The notes: generated by a model from the letters alone, not told the origin. 44,996 nucleotides of DNA from Labilibaculum sp. (GCA_016760525.1 JAESUW010000042.1:1-44996); one strand, 5' to 3'. Counted from the first letter of the stretch, positions 23,969-33,537 are shown. Numbers and translations: made by a program.

Positions 23969-25870
23969 ATGAGTGACCAACTAAAGCACGAGTGCGGGAT
24001 AGCAATGATTCGACTGCTAAAACCTCTTGAGTACTATCAGGAAAAATATGGATCTTGGAGATATGGTATTCAGAAGCTCTATCTGTTAATGGAAAAACAA
24101 CACAACAGAGGCCAGGAAGGTGCTGGAGTTGTTGGATTAAAATTGGATATGCCTCCTGGGAATAAATACATTCATCGTGAGCGTTCCTGTAGTGATCAGC
24201 CAATAAAAGATGTTTTCGACGGAGTGTATAAAGAACTGGCGATAGCAGAGGCAAAAAATCCTGAGAAATTTAATGATCCTGTTTGGGCAAAAGCAAATTT
24301 ACCTTTTGTAGGAGAGTTATACCTTGGGCATTTACGATATGGGACTTTTGGGCGAAATAGTATTGATTTTGTTCATCCTGTAATGAGAGAAAATAACTGG
24401 AAATCGAGAAATTTGGTATTGGCTGGAAATTTTAACCTGACCAATGTTGACGAGCTTTTTGATTTGTTAGTTGGTTTGGGGCAACATCCAAAGGATTATA
24501 CCGATACAGTAACGATATTGGAAAAAGTAGGTCACTATTTGGATGAGGAAAATCAGATGTTGTTTCGTCAGTATAAGAATGATGGACTTTCTAATCAGGA
24601 TATATCTCCTCAAATAGAAAGAAATATTGATATACAGCAAGTGCTTTCAAATGCCAGTAGAGATTGGGATGGAGGCTATGCAATTGCAGGTATGTTTGGC
24701 CATGGTGATTCTTTCGTAATGAGAGATCCCTGGGGAATTCGTCCCGCATTTTATTATCAGGATGATGAAATCGTTGTGGTTGCTTCGGAAAGACCGGTAA
24801 TTCAAACGGCTTTAAATGTTAGAGCCAATACCATTAAAGAAATTGCTCCTGGAAATGCAGTAATTATTCGTAAAAATGGTAAGGTTGCAGAAGTTCCTGT
24901 ACGTGTAGCTCAAAAGAGAAGATCTTGTTCGTTTGAGAGAATTTATTTTTCTCGGGGAAGTGATAAGGATATTTATAAAGAAAGAAAAAAGCTGGGACAT
25001 TTGTTGACTTCTGCCATATTAGATTCTGTTGGTCATGATATAAAAAATACTGTTTTTTCATTTATTCCTAATACGGCTGAGACTGCATTTTATGGGATGA
25101 TGGAAGGAGTTAGAGATCACTTGACGGAACTTAAAAAACAACAGATACATGATTTAAATGGAAGCTGGACTGAGGAAAAACTTCAGGAGATTATTTCTGT
25201 AGAGCCAAGAGTTGAGAAAATTGCTATTAAGGATGTGAAAATGAGAACTTTCATATCGAATGATGAAGGGCGTGACGACTTGGTAGGGCATGTTTATGAT
25301 GTTACATACGGGATTGTTAAGAATCAAGAGGATAATCTGGTTGTTATTGATGACTCAATTGTAAGAGGAACAACTTTAAAACAAAGTATTCTTCGAATTT
25401 TAGATCGTCTTCATCCAAAAAAGATTGTTATTGTTTCTTCTGCTCCTCAAATTCGCTACCCGGATTGTTATGGTATAGATATGACTCGTATGGGTGAATT
25501 TATTGCCTTTAATGCAGCCATTGCCATGTTGAAAGAGCAAGGAAAGGAAAGCATTATAGATGAGACTTATAAGAAATGTAAAGCTCAGGAAAACTTACCT
25601 AAAGAAGAGGTGGTTAACTTTGTGAAAGAAATTTATAAGCCTTTTACTGCGGAAGAGATATCGGATAAAATTGCGGTATTATTAACCCCGGAAGTGATGG
25701 ATGCTGAGGTGAAGATTGTTTATCAAACAATTGAAAATCTGCATGTAGCGTGTCCTGAAAATAAAGGAGATTGGTATTTTACAGGAAATTATCCAACCCC
25801 TGGAGGAAATAAGGTGGTTAATACTTCTTTTATTAACTACTGCGAAGGAAGTGATAAAAGAGCTTATTAG
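23969..25870 (+). CDS. purF: Amidophosphoribosyltransferase, long Bacteroidota form
   Basis: Converts PRPP and glutamine to 5-phosphoribosylamine, the first step of purine synthesis. The N-terminal glutaminase domain has C9 in HECGIAM after an eight-residue leader that would be removed to expose the nucleophile, plus LGHLRYGTFG and GNFNLTN. The PRPP loop is residues 458-469 (VVIDDSIVRGTT). At 633 aa it is about 130-160 residues longer than the usual PurF. The extra sequence lies around residues 60-100, in the middle (about 375-430) and at the C-terminus. Such long homologues are common in Bacteroidota and can coexist with a short PurF, so a specialised role cannot be excluded. Confidence 0.85.
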   Translation: MSDQLKHECGIAMIRLLKPLEYYQEKYGSWRYGIQKLYLLMEKQHNRGQEGAGVVGLKLDMPPGNKYIHRERSCSDQPIKDVFDGVYKELAIAEAKNPEKFNDPVWAKANLPFVGELYLGHLRYGTFGRNSIDFVHPVMRENNWKSRNLVLAGNFNLTNVDELFDLLVGLGQHPKDYTDTVTILEKVGHYLDEENQMLFRQYKNDGLSNQDISPQIERNIDIQQVLSNASRDWDGGYAIAGMFGHGDSFVMRDPWGIRPAFYYQDDEIVVVASERPVIQTALNVRANTIKEIAPGNAVIIRKNGKVAEVPVRVAQKRRSCSFERIYFSRGSDKDIYKERKKLGHLLTSAILDSVGHDIKNTVFSFIPNTAETAFYGMMEGVRDHLTELKKQQIHDLNGSWTEEKLQEIISVEPRVEKIAIKDVKMRTFISNDEGRDDLVGHVYDVTYGIVKNQEDNLVVIDDSIVRGTTLKQSILRILDRLHPKKIVIVSSAPQIRYPDCYGIDMTRMGEFIAFNAAIAMLKEQGKESIIDETYKKCKAQENLPKEEVVNFVKEIYKPFTAEEISDKIAVLLTPEVMDAEVKIVYQTIENLHVACPENKGDWYFTGNYPTPGGNKVVNTSFINYCEGSDKRAY

Positions 25871-25890
25871 AACAAACTCATATAAAAAAG

Positions 25891-25919
25891 AAACCCGTCT
25901 TGTGAAAGACGGGTTTTTT
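25891..25919. terminator. Bidirectional terminator between convergent genes
   Basis: AAACCCGTCTT pairs with AAGACGGGTTT (25891-25916 with a short loop), followed by T residues on the plus strand. An A-rich tract before it serves as the T tract for the opposite strand. It lies 20 bp after purF and some 50 bp after the stop of the convergent gene at 25968. Confidence 0.85.
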
Positions 25920-25967
25920 GTTGGTTTGTGTCACTAAAAAAGCATTCTTTTCAGAATATTTTTGAGG

Positions 25968-27017
25968 CTATTTCTTTTTAAAGATATTCAGTTTTGTTTT
26001 TGGAAACCTGATGTGTAATAAAGAAAGGTAAGAAGAAGTGTGTCTTTCTACCTTAGTGTCATATACATCAGCAATTGTAATCATGATTCCTGTTTCTTCA
26101 ACATCTCCAAAGTGCGTGTTTACAGCGGTACCAAAACATTTCATTGTAGGTGATAAACCCATGTATGCATTGATAAGTGGAGGTACATTCTCTCCATTTT
26201 TACGAACGTTTTGCGATAGAACTTTATAGTTCTCTTCGAATGTATCTTTGCAAAAATCTTTTTTCAGCTGTTCCGTATCCATATTGGTTATCAGTGGAGT
26301 TGTAGGGGTTGCTAAATTGTCTGGATCATTGAACATTTTACCCATAAAATAAAGGATATGATTACGAGCATCTCTGTTGTAATCTGGATACATAGTTACT
26401 TTTCCAAAGAAATATTTAATTTCAGGATAGTCAACTATTAAAGCGCCTAATCCATCCCATAAATTATCCAGAGCATATAAGCTTTTTCTCCCTTTCTTTA
26501 TTGATTGATAATCAGGTTGAACAAAAGAACGCCCTAACTCAATTGTATGAGGTATATAGTTCTTCTTAAAATCATCTGAAAAGTTGAAAAGTCTGGAGGT
26601 TGCTAAATATGCATCACCGTTCTCGTCAACGGGAGCATCTTTGCATAAAATATAACGGTATCCACCAAGAATTTCTTTGTCTTTGGGATCCCAAACAATT
26701 AATTGATGATATGGTTTCTCGTCCAAATCAAAATCATCAATATCGATATCTTTACCTGTACCTCCTCCGGCTTTACGGAATGAGATTTCGCGTAATCGGC
26801 CGACTTCTCGCATTAATTTTGGAGAGTCGTGATGAGTGAAACAGTAGATTTCATTCGATCCCTTGTTGGTCTTGCGTACAAATCTTTCTTTAGTCAGCTC
26901 CTTTTCGAGTTCCTCTCGCGGTACAGGGGGAATAATTTCTTTCATCAGTCGGTGTATTGGTTCCTTATATTGAGGATGATTATTATTTGGTTTTTTTTTA
27001 GTTGAAATAATTTTCAA
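25968..27017 (-). CDS. glsB: GNAT-type N-acyltransferase, probable glycine lipid synthase subunit
   Basis: A 349-aa member of the ornithine/glycine lipid N-acyltransferase family (OlsB/GlsB, GNAT fold). Visible features are GRLREISFRKAGGGTGKD, the acidic IDIDDFDLD, YHQLIVWDPKDKEILGGYRY and HTIELGRSFVQPDYQS, which is typical of this family. It transfers a 3-hydroxy-acyl group to the amino group of glycine (or another amino acid). The O-acyltransferase gene lies 80 bp upstream on the same strand, the arrangement known for glycine lipid synthesis in Bacteroides. Whether the head group is glycine, ornithine or another amino acid cannot be read from sequence. Confidence 0.8.
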   Translation of the reverse strand: MKIISTKKKPNNNHPQYKEPIHRLMKEIIPPVPREELEKELTKERFVRKTNKGSNEIYCFTHHDSPKLMREVGRLREISFRKAGGGTGKDIDIDDFDLDEKPYHQLIVWDPKDKEILGGYRYILCKDAPVDENGDAYLATSRLFNFSDDFKKNYIPHTIELGRSFVQPDYQSIKKGRKSLYALDNLWDGLGALIVDYPEIKYFFGKVTMYPDYNRDARNHILYFMGKMFNDPDNLATPTTPLITNMDTEQLKKDFCKDTFEENYKVLSQNVRKNGENVPPLINAYMGLSPTMKCFGTAVNTHFGDVEETGIMITIADVYDTKVERHTSSYLSLLHIRFPKTKLNIFKKK

Positions 27018-27097
27018 AAATACTTACATTATAAGTGATAATGAATAGTATTGTGGCTAATATTTGATAAAACGAATTGAATCTTAGGTGACATGAT

Positions 27098-27934
27098 TTA
27101 TTGGCTTACCAATTTATATGTTTTCTTTTTCATTTTTTCAGCCCATTTATCATACGACATACTTTTGTCAAAGGTTTGGTATGATACTGGCTTCCCTATG
27201 CGAATTGTAAATTTTTTTCCTCGTTGCTTAAATAATTCGTTGGGCAAATATAACATTTCCAAATTAGATTTTAAACCTAGAAACTTCCTAAAATTTGCAA
27301 GATTGTAGAAAAAATTAGAGTTTCTTCCATCAATATGAATGGGCACGATATCCCGTTTGTATTTCTTTGCCTTTGAAATAAAACTTTTTTTCCATTCTAA
27401 ATCTTCAATTTTTCCTTTTTGTTTTCTGGATACCAAACCTGCCGGAAAAGTAAGTATAGTTGCCTCCGATTGATAAGCATCTTCTATTATTCTTGCAGCT
27501 TCCTTAGCTTGTCCTCCATGTTTGTTTATCGGGACAAACACATTTGATAGGTTTTTGATATTCATTAGGATGTCGTTAACCAGAAATCTAATTTTCGGAA
27601 AGTATTTGCCAAATATGCTGATTAGAATAATTCCGTCGGGACCACCTAAAGGATGATTGGAAGCGAAAATGTATTTGCCGTCTTTGTTAATGTTTTCCAA
27701 GCCTTTAATCTCAAAAGTTATCTGAAGCTCCTCTAAAACACTGTCCGCAAATTCTATGCCTTGCTTTTTATGGCTTCGTGATAAAAAATCATTAAGTTCA
27801 TCTTGATGAATGATTCTTTTAAGGTAGCGAATTATAAAGCCGGGCAGTAGTTTTGAAATTTTTTCACTTTTGCTCGAAAAAACTTTCTCAATGTCAATTT
27901 TTAAATAGCTCTCGGGAGTGTTCTCTTTTTGCAT
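27098..27934 (-). CDS. glsA: PlsC-like O-acyltransferase, probable glycine lipid synthase subunit
   Basis: A 278-aa lysophospholipid-acyltransferase-family protein with the motif N93-H94-PLGGP-D100 (H-x5-D as in the hemolysin-type acyltransferases), a PINKHGGQAKEA block and FPAGLVSRKQKG (PEGT-like block III). In glycine or ornithine lipid synthesis it adds the second fatty acid to the 3-hydroxyl of the N-linked acyl chain. It is the first gene of a two-gene operon with the GNAT acyltransferase. The start ATG is the first in frame and gives a normal length. It is predicted to associate with the inner membrane. Confidence 0.8.
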   Translation of the reverse strand: MQKENTPESYLKIDIEKVFSSKSEKISKLLPGFIIRYLKRIIHQDELNDFLSRSHKKQGIEFADSVLEELQITFEIKGLENINKDGKYIFASNHPLGGPDGIILISIFGKYFPKIRFLVNDILMNIKNLSNVFVPINKHGGQAKEAARIIEDAYQSEATILTFPAGLVSRKQKGKIEDLEWKKSFISKAKKYKRDIVPIHIDGRNSNFFYNLANFRKFLGLKSNLEMLYLPNELFKQRGKKFTIRIGKPVSYQTFDKSMSYDKWAEKMKKKTYKLVSQ

Positions 27935-28054
27935 GAAAATTTGAAATCATTTAATGTGGTGAGCAAATATCGCAATTTTCTGGCATTGTTTTTCCAAGTT
28001 TTATAACAATCTCAATATAATTGAATGATAATTAGTTGGTGCGTGTGTGAAAAG

Positions 28055-28063
28055 TTATCAACA
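28055..28063 (+). promoter_or_regulatory. DnaA-box-like 9-mer TTATCAACA
   Basis: This differs at one position from the consensus TTATCCACA and lies 26 bp before the mraZ -33 element's repeats. One such 9-mer can occur by chance in AT-rich DNA; it is noted because DnaA control of division genes is known in other bacteria. Confidence 0.25.
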
Positions 28064-28074
28064 AAACAATAAAA

Positions 28075-28100
28075 GTGGGGATATGTGGTTGAAAGTGGGT
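28075..28100 (+). promoter_or_regulatory. MraZ box (three GTGG repeats, 10-bp period)
   Basis: GTGGGG (28075), GTGGTT (28085) and GTGGGT (28095) are spaced exactly 10 bp apart with 4-nt spacers. This is the known pattern of MraZ operators upstream of mraZ (GTGGNG repeats). The last two repeats overlap the predicted -33 element, so binding should repress the cluster. Confidence 0.85.
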
Positions 28101-28118
28101 AAATTTTCTCTAATTTTA
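28089..28118 (+). promoter_or_regulatory. Promoter of the division/cell-wall cluster
   Basis: TTG (28089-28091), 19-nt spacer, then TAATTTTA (28111-28118), one base off TAnnTTTG. The spacing equals that of the miaB promoter. It overlaps the MraZ box and is followed by the 14-bp palindrome TTTACAATTGTAAA (28115-28128). The start of transcription would fall about 15 bp before mraZ. Confidence 0.65.
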
Positions 28119-28140
28119 CAATTGTAAATTAATTTTCTCA

Positions 28141-28602
28141 ATGGTAACATTTATAGGCGATTATCCTTGTAGATTGGACTCTAAAGGCCGTGTTTTACTG
28201 CCTTCTGCTTTTCGGAAGCTCTTAAATGGAGGTTCTGAGAGTCGTTGTGTGTTGCGGAAAAATCTGTATGAAAAATGTTTGGATTTATATTCTATTTCAG
28301 AATGGGAGAATCAAACAGAAATCGTGAGAGCAAAGGTAAATCCTTTTAACAAGAAGCATGCAGGTTTTTTGAGGGAGTTTTTTAGAGGTACAGCAGAGGT
28401 GTTGATTGATGGAAATGGACGGATTTTAATACCGAAGAAATTCTTTGAATTTGTTGGGTTTTCAAAAGATGTAACCTTGGCCGGACAGGATGGGAAAATT
28501 GAAATATGGGATACTGAAACTTACGAAGAATCGGCTCTTGGACAAGATGGGTTTAGCGATTTGGCAGATGAGATTTTAGGTGGTGATTCAAATAACGTAT
28601 AA
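28141..28602 (+). CDS. mraZ: Transcriptional regulator MraZ
   Basis: A DNA-binding protein with two AbrB-like SpoVT swapped-hairpin repeats, which represses its own division-gene cluster. Both halves carry the typical D-x-K/N-GR motif: LDSKGRVLLPSAFRK (about 12-26) and IDGNGRILIPKKF (about 89-101). At 153 aa it has the usual length. It is the first gene of the cluster, just downstream of a three-repeat MraZ box, so autoregulation is expected. Confidence 0.96.
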   Translation: MVTFIGDYPCRLDSKGRVLLPSAFRKLLNGGSESRCVLRKNLYEKCLDLYSISEWENQTEIVRAKVNPFNKKHAGFLREFFRGTAEVLIDGNGRILIPKKFFEFVGFSKDVTLAGQDGKIEIWDTETYEESALGQDGFSDLADEILGGDSNNV

Positions 28603-28659
28603 TCGTTGAATATGAGAATTTAGTGTTGTTCCTTTGTGATTGAATTAAAAGATAATAAA

Positions 28660-29565
28660 ATGAGTACGTATCATATTCCAGTTTTACTAGGAGAGAGTAT
28701 CGAGGGGTTGGATATTAAACCAGACGGGATTTATGTGGATCTTACTTTTGGTGGCGGAGGTCATTCAAAAGAAATTTTAAAGCATCTTACTACGGGTAAA
28801 TTGATTGGCTTTGATCAGGATGTTGATGCTGAGAGGAATGTACCGAAAGATGATCGGTTTATATTTGTTCGTCATAATTTCAGATACTTTAAAAATTTCA
28901 TGAAATATTTAGGTTATCTTAAAGTGGATGGGATTTTAGCTGACCTTGGTGTTTCGTCTCATGAATTTGATGTGGCTGAGCGTGGGTTTTCTTTTCGTTT
29001 TGACGGAGATTTGGATATGAGGATGAATCAAGATGCAAATTTTACAGCTGCTGATTTATTGAACGAATATAGCGTTGAGGATTTGTATCGAATCTTTAAG
29101 TTTTATGGAGAGGTGAAAAATCCAGGGAAACTAGTTCGCTTAATAGACAATCAAAGAAAAGAAACACCCTTTACTACCATTCAGCATTTTAAAGAAGTGA
29201 TTGCTCCGTGTACGCCTAAGTTTAAAGAACATAAATATTTAGCGCAGGTGTTTCAGGCTATTCGAATTGAAGTGAATCAAGAAATGGATGTTTTGAAAGA
29301 AATGCTCTTGCAATCTGCGGATATGTTGAAGCCTGACGGAAGATTGGTGGTGATAACTTATCATTCTTTGGAAGATAGATTGGTGAAGAATTTTATTCGT
29401 GATGGGAAGTTTGATGGTCGTGCTGAGAAGGATTTCTTCGGTAATATTCAAACACCGCTGGTGGCTATTAATCGAAAGGTAATTCTTCCGGGTGAAAAGG
29501 AGATTGAACTAAATGGCCGGTCACGAAGTGCGAAACTTCGAATAGCTCAGCCTAAAACAGTGTAA
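28660..29565 (+). CDS. rsmH: 16S rRNA (cytosine-1402-N4)-methyltransferase
   Basis: RsmH (MraW) methylates N4 of C1402 in the ribosomal P site. The SAM-binding loop is at residues 27-35 (VDLTFGGGGHS), followed by GILADLGVSSHEFD, RGFSF and DMRMN, and VVITYHSLEDRLVK near the C-terminus. I chose ATG 28660 (301 aa, MSTYHIPVLLGES), because the GTG at 28636 adds eight residues without family support. It is the second gene of the cluster, as usual. Confidence 0.96.
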   Translation: MSTYHIPVLLGESIEGLDIKPDGIYVDLTFGGGGHSKEILKHLTTGKLIGFDQDVDAERNVPKDDRFIFVRHNFRYFKNFMKYLGYLKVDGILADLGVSSHEFDVAERGFSFRFDGDLDMRMNQDANFTAADLLNEYSVEDLYRIFKFYGEVKNPGKLVRLIDNQRKETPFTTIQHFKEVIAPCTPKFKEHKYLAQVFQAIRIEVNQEMDVLKEMLLQSADMLKPDGRLVVITYHSLEDRLVKNFIRDGKFDGRAEKDFFGNIQTPLVAINRKVILPGEKEIELNGRSRSAKLRIAQPKTV

Positions 29566-29568
29566 GTA

Positions 29569-29949
29569 ATGTTTAAATTTCGTAAAAAATATAATGATTT
29601 CATTAAACCTAGCGAGGAGCTGAAGGAAACTTCGTCGGGTTCAATCAAGGATTTTATTGATGGAAGTATTTTAACGAAAACTGAAGTGGTGCAACAGTTG
29701 CCATTTATTATTTTTTTAGTCGTTTTAGGGATTTTTTATATCAGTAACAGATATCGTTCCGAAAGGGTTTATCGTGATATGGTTGGTTTAGAGAAAGAAT
29801 TAAAGGAGCTAAGGTTTGAGTCGATTACAACAGCGTCCGATTTAATGTATATGAGCAAACAATCGGAAGTAGTAAAAAGAGTAAAGAAAGAAGGGCTTGA
29901 GTTGATTGAAGCAACCGAGCCTCCAATTAAAATATATTTAGAGAAGTAG
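29569..29949 (+). CDS. ftsL: FtsL-like cell division protein
   Basis: A 126-aa bitopic protein: a cytoplasmic N-terminus of about 43 residues, one transmembrane helix at residues 44-59 (LPFIIFLVVLGIFYI), and a short periplasmic coiled coil (about 65-90). This is the layout of Bacteroidota FtsL, and the position between rsmH and ftsI is diagnostic. With FtsQ and an FtsB-like partner it would activate the FtsWI synthase. It overlaps the ftsI start by one base (TAGTG). Confidence 0.85.
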   Translation: MFKFRKKYNDFIKPSEELKETSSGSIKDFIDGSILTKTEVVQQLPFIIFLVVLGIFYISNRYRSERVYRDMVGLEKELKELRFESITTASDLMYMSKQSEVVKRVKKEGLELIEATEPPIKIYLEK

Positions 29950-32066
29950 TGCCAATAAAAAAGGATATCATATGGCGGGTTGGGGCGATCTATACTCTGG
30001 TGATTATTTTTGCAATACTCATTGTAGGTAGAGTGGTAAGCTTGCAATTGTTCGAAGGAGATAAATGGCGTAGTAAAGCTCAATCTCTTTCGCAACGAGA
30101 TGTGATCGTAACGGCCAATCGCGGGGATATTTGTGCTGCAGATGGTAGACTGCTTGCCAGTTCATTGCCTTATTATCAGCTTCGAATGGATTTTCGGGCT
30201 TCTGGATTAACCGATTCATATTTTCGTTCGAATGTGGATTCTTTGGCTTTGTGTCTTTCTCGTTTTTTTAAAGATAAATCCGCTAAGGAGTATCGTAATA
30301 TGCTTTGGAAGGCTAAGTACCGAACTAAATCGAATCGATACGTTCTAATTCATCGAAAAAAAATCAATTACAACGGACTTAAAAAAATCAAGACTTTTCC
30401 CATTTTTCGACTTAGTCAAAATAAGGGCGGATTAATCTGTGAACAGGAAAACAGACGTATACAGCCTCATTTAAATCTGGCCAACAGGACAATCGGATAT
30501 TTGTTGGACGGTGATCATAATCAGCAAATTGGTAAAGTAGGTCTTGAAGGTGCTTTTGAAAGTGATCTAAAAGGAATTGATGGCATTAGTGTTATTCAGA
30601 AAATGTCGGGTAGATGGTTGCCTGTAAACACGGTTGAGCCAAAAGATGGCAATGATTTGATTACAACAATTGACGTGAATTATCAAGATGTTGCTCAATC
30701 TGCTTTGGAGCAGCAGTTGATAAAATACAACGCACGACATGGATCTGTTGTATTGATGGAGGTGAAAACTGGTGCGATTAAAGCAATTGCTAATTTGGGC
30801 TTCGACGAAAAATCTCAATCTTATAAGGAAAATTATAATTATGCTATTGGTGAGGCAACAGAACCGGGCTCTACATTTAAGTTGGCTTCAATAATGGCTT
30901 TGTTCGAGGATGGATACGTTGGGCCGATGGATTCTGTTGATACCGGCAATGGTGTGTATAGTTATTATAAAGAAAAAATGCGAGATTCTCATTATGGCGG
31001 ATATGGGAAAATTACAGTGCAAGAAGCTTTTGAGAAATCATCGAATGTTGGGATTTCTAAATTGGTAAACGAATATTATAAGGACAAACCAAGATCATTT
31101 ATTAATCGTCTTTATGAGTTTCGATTAAATGAGCCATTGGGTATTATTATAAAAGGAGAAGGGATTCCTAGCATAAAGTATCCAGACGATCCTACTTGGT
31201 CGGGAGTTTCTTTACCATGGATGTCGATAGGTTATGCGGTGAAACAAACACCTTTACAGACACTTACATTTTATAATGCAATCGCTAATAATGGCAAGAT
31301 GATGAAGCCTCAATTTGTTAAGGAGTTGAGGTATCATGGCGATGTAATTCAAACTTTTGATAAGGAAGTCTTGAAATCCAGAATTTGTTCGGAAGAAACA
31401 CTTAAACATGTGAGGAGTATGTTGGAAGGTGTTGTTTTAAGAGGAACCTCAAGAAATCTTCGTAACAAGAATTATACAATTGCCGGAAAAACAGGAACCG
31501 CGCAAATTGCTGATAAAAATAAAGGTTATAAGGATAAGGTATACCAGGCATCATTTGTTGGATATTTCCCTGCTGATGAGCCGATGTATTCTTGTATTGT
31601 TGTGATTAATCGACCAAATAAAACAAAAGGGTTTTACGGAAATCAGGTAGCTGGACCGGTTTTTAAAACAATAGCTGATAAAGTTTATGCAATGAGTTAT
31701 TCAATGCATCCAATAAAACCAGATGAGGAAAGTTTCGAACCAAAAGTGCCGGTTTCATTGAATGGTTATAAAGACGATTTGGATATTGTGTTTGATGAAT
31801 TAAATATTGAAATTGCAAATAAAGATATTCAGTCCGATTGGGTTATGACTTCCCGGAAAGACTCTATTATAGAATACAAATACAGAACAATTAAGAAATT
31901 TATGGTTCCTAATGTAAAAGGAATGGGAGTTCAGGATGCTTTGTATATATTAGAAAATGCAGGACTTAAGGTTAGGGTAAGAGGTTTGGGATCTGTAAAT
32001 AAACAGTCTGTTCAGCCAGGAGCCTATTTTAATAAGGGAGATAGAATCACGATTGATTTATCTTAA
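29949..32066 (+). CDS. ftsI: Division-specific transpeptidase (class B PBP) with PASTA domain
   Basis: Peptidoglycan transpeptidase for septum synthesis, 705 aa. It has an N-terminal transmembrane anchor (about 10-33), a PBP dimerisation domain (about 55-220) and the transpeptidase domain with S308-x-x-K311 (EPGSTFK), S364-S-N366 and K514-T-G516. A single C-terminal PASTA domain (about 645-705, VPNVKGMGVQDALYILENAG) follows. The start is GTG overlapping the ftsL stop. PASTA-tailed FtsI is usual in Bacteroidota. Confidence 0.94.
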   Translation: MPIKKDIIWRVGAIYTLVIIFAILIVGRVVSLQLFEGDKWRSKAQSLSQRDVIVTANRGDICAADGRLLASSLPYYQLRMDFRASGLTDSYFRSNVDSLALCLSRFFKDKSAKEYRNMLWKAKYRTKSNRYVLIHRKKINYNGLKKIKTFPIFRLSQNKGGLICEQENRRIQPHLNLANRTIGYLLDGDHNQQIGKVGLEGAFESDLKGIDGISVIQKMSGRWLPVNTVEPKDGNDLITTIDVNYQDVAQSALEQQLIKYNARHGSVVLMEVKTGAIKAIANLGFDEKSQSYKENYNYAIGEATEPGSTFKLASIMALFEDGYVGPMDSVDTGNGVYSYYKEKMRDSHYGGYGKITVQEAFEKSSNVGISKLVNEYYKDKPRSFINRLYEFRLNEPLGIIIKGEGIPSIKYPDDPTWSGVSLPWMSIGYAVKQTPLQTLTFYNAIANNGKMMKPQFVKELRYHGDVIQTFDKEVLKSRICSEETLKHVRSMLEGVVLRGTSRNLRNKNYTIAGKTGTAQIADKNKGYKDKVYQASFVGYFPADEPMYSCIVVINRPNKTKGFYGNQVAGPVFKTIADKVYAMSYSMHPIKPDEESFEPKVPVSLNGYKDDLDIVFDELNIEIANKDIQSDWVMTSRKDSIIEYKYRTIKKFMVPNVKGMGVQDALYILENAGLKVRVRGLGSVNKQSVQPGAYFNKGDRITIDLS

Positions 32067-32077
32067 AAATGTGACAG

Positions 32078-33535
32078 ATGGGAATAAATATAAATGAACT
32101 ATTTGGTTCAGTAAACATAGAGTGTATAAAGGGAGACAAGGATGTCGAAGTGAACGAGATTCATTTTGATTCCCGAAAAGTGAAAGATGGCGACATGTTT
32201 GTTGCATGCCGAGGAACCGTTTCGGATGGTCATGATTTTATTGAAATTGCTGTTGAAAAAGGAGCTGGAGTTATAGTATGTGAAGAATTGCCTAAAAGCA
32301 GTACTTCAGAAACAAGCTTTGTGTTGGTCGAAGATTCTTCGAAAGCACTTTCACAGATTGCTCATAATTTTTACAACAAACCGACAGAGAATATTCAATT
32401 GGTAGGAGTGACTGGAACAAATGGCAAGACTACAATTGCAACTCTTCTTTATGATTTGTTTAAAAAATTGGGTTATAAAGTTGGATTGTTGTCGACGGTT
32501 TGCAATTATGTCGATGAAAAAGAAATAAAAGCAACTCATACAACTCCTGATGCTTTGCAGTTGAATGCATTATTAGCAGAAATGGTTGAGGCTGGATGCG
32601 AATATTGTTTTATGGAGGTTAGTTCGCATGCTATCGATCAAAAAAGGATTGAAGCATTGAACTATAAAGGTGGAATTTTTACCAATATCACTCACGATCA
32701 TCTGGATTATCACAAAACATTTGATACTTATTTGAAGGTGAAAAAAGCATTTTTTGATCAGTTAGGGAAGAAATCATTTGCAATTACAAATGTCGACGAT
32801 AAGAATGGGAAATTAATGCTTCAGAATATGAAAGGGCATAAGTTTTCCTACTCGACTCGTTCTTTTGCCGATTATCGTTGTCAGGTTATCGAAAAGCACT
32901 TTACTGGTATGCTTTTAGAAATAGATGGTGTCGAGATATGGACAAATTTTATTGGCGATTTTAATGCTCACAATTTACTTGCGGTTTATGGAACGGCTTG
33001 TTTGTTGAATCAAAATAAGGAAGAAGTATTAAAAGGAATCAGTGAACTTAAATCTGTTGATGGAAGATTCGAAAGCATCATTTCTACGGATGGCATTATG
33101 GCTATTGTCGATTATGCTCATACTCCGGATGCATTGAAAAATGTTTTGGAAACAATTGGTACTTTACGATCAGGAAACGAACAAGTAATCACGGTTGTTG
33201 GTGCCGGTGGCGATAGAGATAAAACAAAAAGACCCTTAATGGCGAAAATAAGTGCCGAATTAAGCGATAAAGTAATTCTGACTTCTGATAATCCAAGATC
33301 AGAAGATCCTGATCAGATTATTAAGGAGATGAAAGAAGGAGTAGCTGCAAATAATACTCGAAAAGTATTGGCGATAACAGATAGGAAAGAAGCCATTCGC
33401 ACTGCGCATATGTTAGCGAACAAAGATGATATTATTTTGGTCGCAGGAAAAGGTCATGAAAATTATCAGGAGATAAAAGGAATTAAGCATCATTTTGATG
33501 ATAAGGAGATAATAAGAGAAATTTTTAAGCTGTAG
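32078..33535 (+). CDS. murE: UDP-MurNAc-tripeptide synthase (meso-diaminopimelate-adding)
   Basis: An ATP-dependent ligase that adds the third residue to UDP-MurNAc-L-Ala-D-Glu. At 485 aa it has the P-loop [10 protein letters not shown] (110-119) and the carbamylated-lysine region. The specificity motif D404-N-P-R407 marks enzymes that add meso-diaminopimelate rather than lysine. So the cell wall should contain meso-DAP, as in Gram-negative bacteria. The next gene starts 3 bp after the stop. Confidence 0.96.
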   Translation: MGININELFGSVNIECIKGDKDVEVNEIHFDSRKVKDGDMFVACRGTVSDGHDFIEIAVEKGAGVIVCEELPKSSTSETSFVLVEDSSKALSQIAHNFYNKPTENIQLVGVTGTNGKTTIATLLYDLFKKLGYKVGLLSTVCNYVDEKEIKATHTTPDALQLNALLAEMVEAGCEYCFMEVSSHAIDQKRIEALNYKGGIFTNITHDHLDYHKTFDTYLKVKKAFFDQLGKKSFAITNVDDKNGKLMLQNMKGHKFSYSTRSFADYRCQVIEKHFTGMLLEIDGVEIWTNFIGDFNAHNLLAVYGTACLLNQNKEEVLKGISELKSVDGRFESIISTDGIMAIVDYAHTPDALKNVLETIGTLRSGNEQVITVVGAGGDRDKTKRPLMAKISAELSDKVILTSDNPRSEDPDQIIKEMKEGVAANNTRKVLAITDRKEAIRTAHMLANKDDIILVAGKGHENYQEIKGIKHHFDDKEIIREIFKL

Positions 33536-33537
33536 CT

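Noticed and set aside
28636-28659. GTG start for rsmH
   Set aside because: It adds eight residues before MSTYHIPVLL, which is where the family begins.
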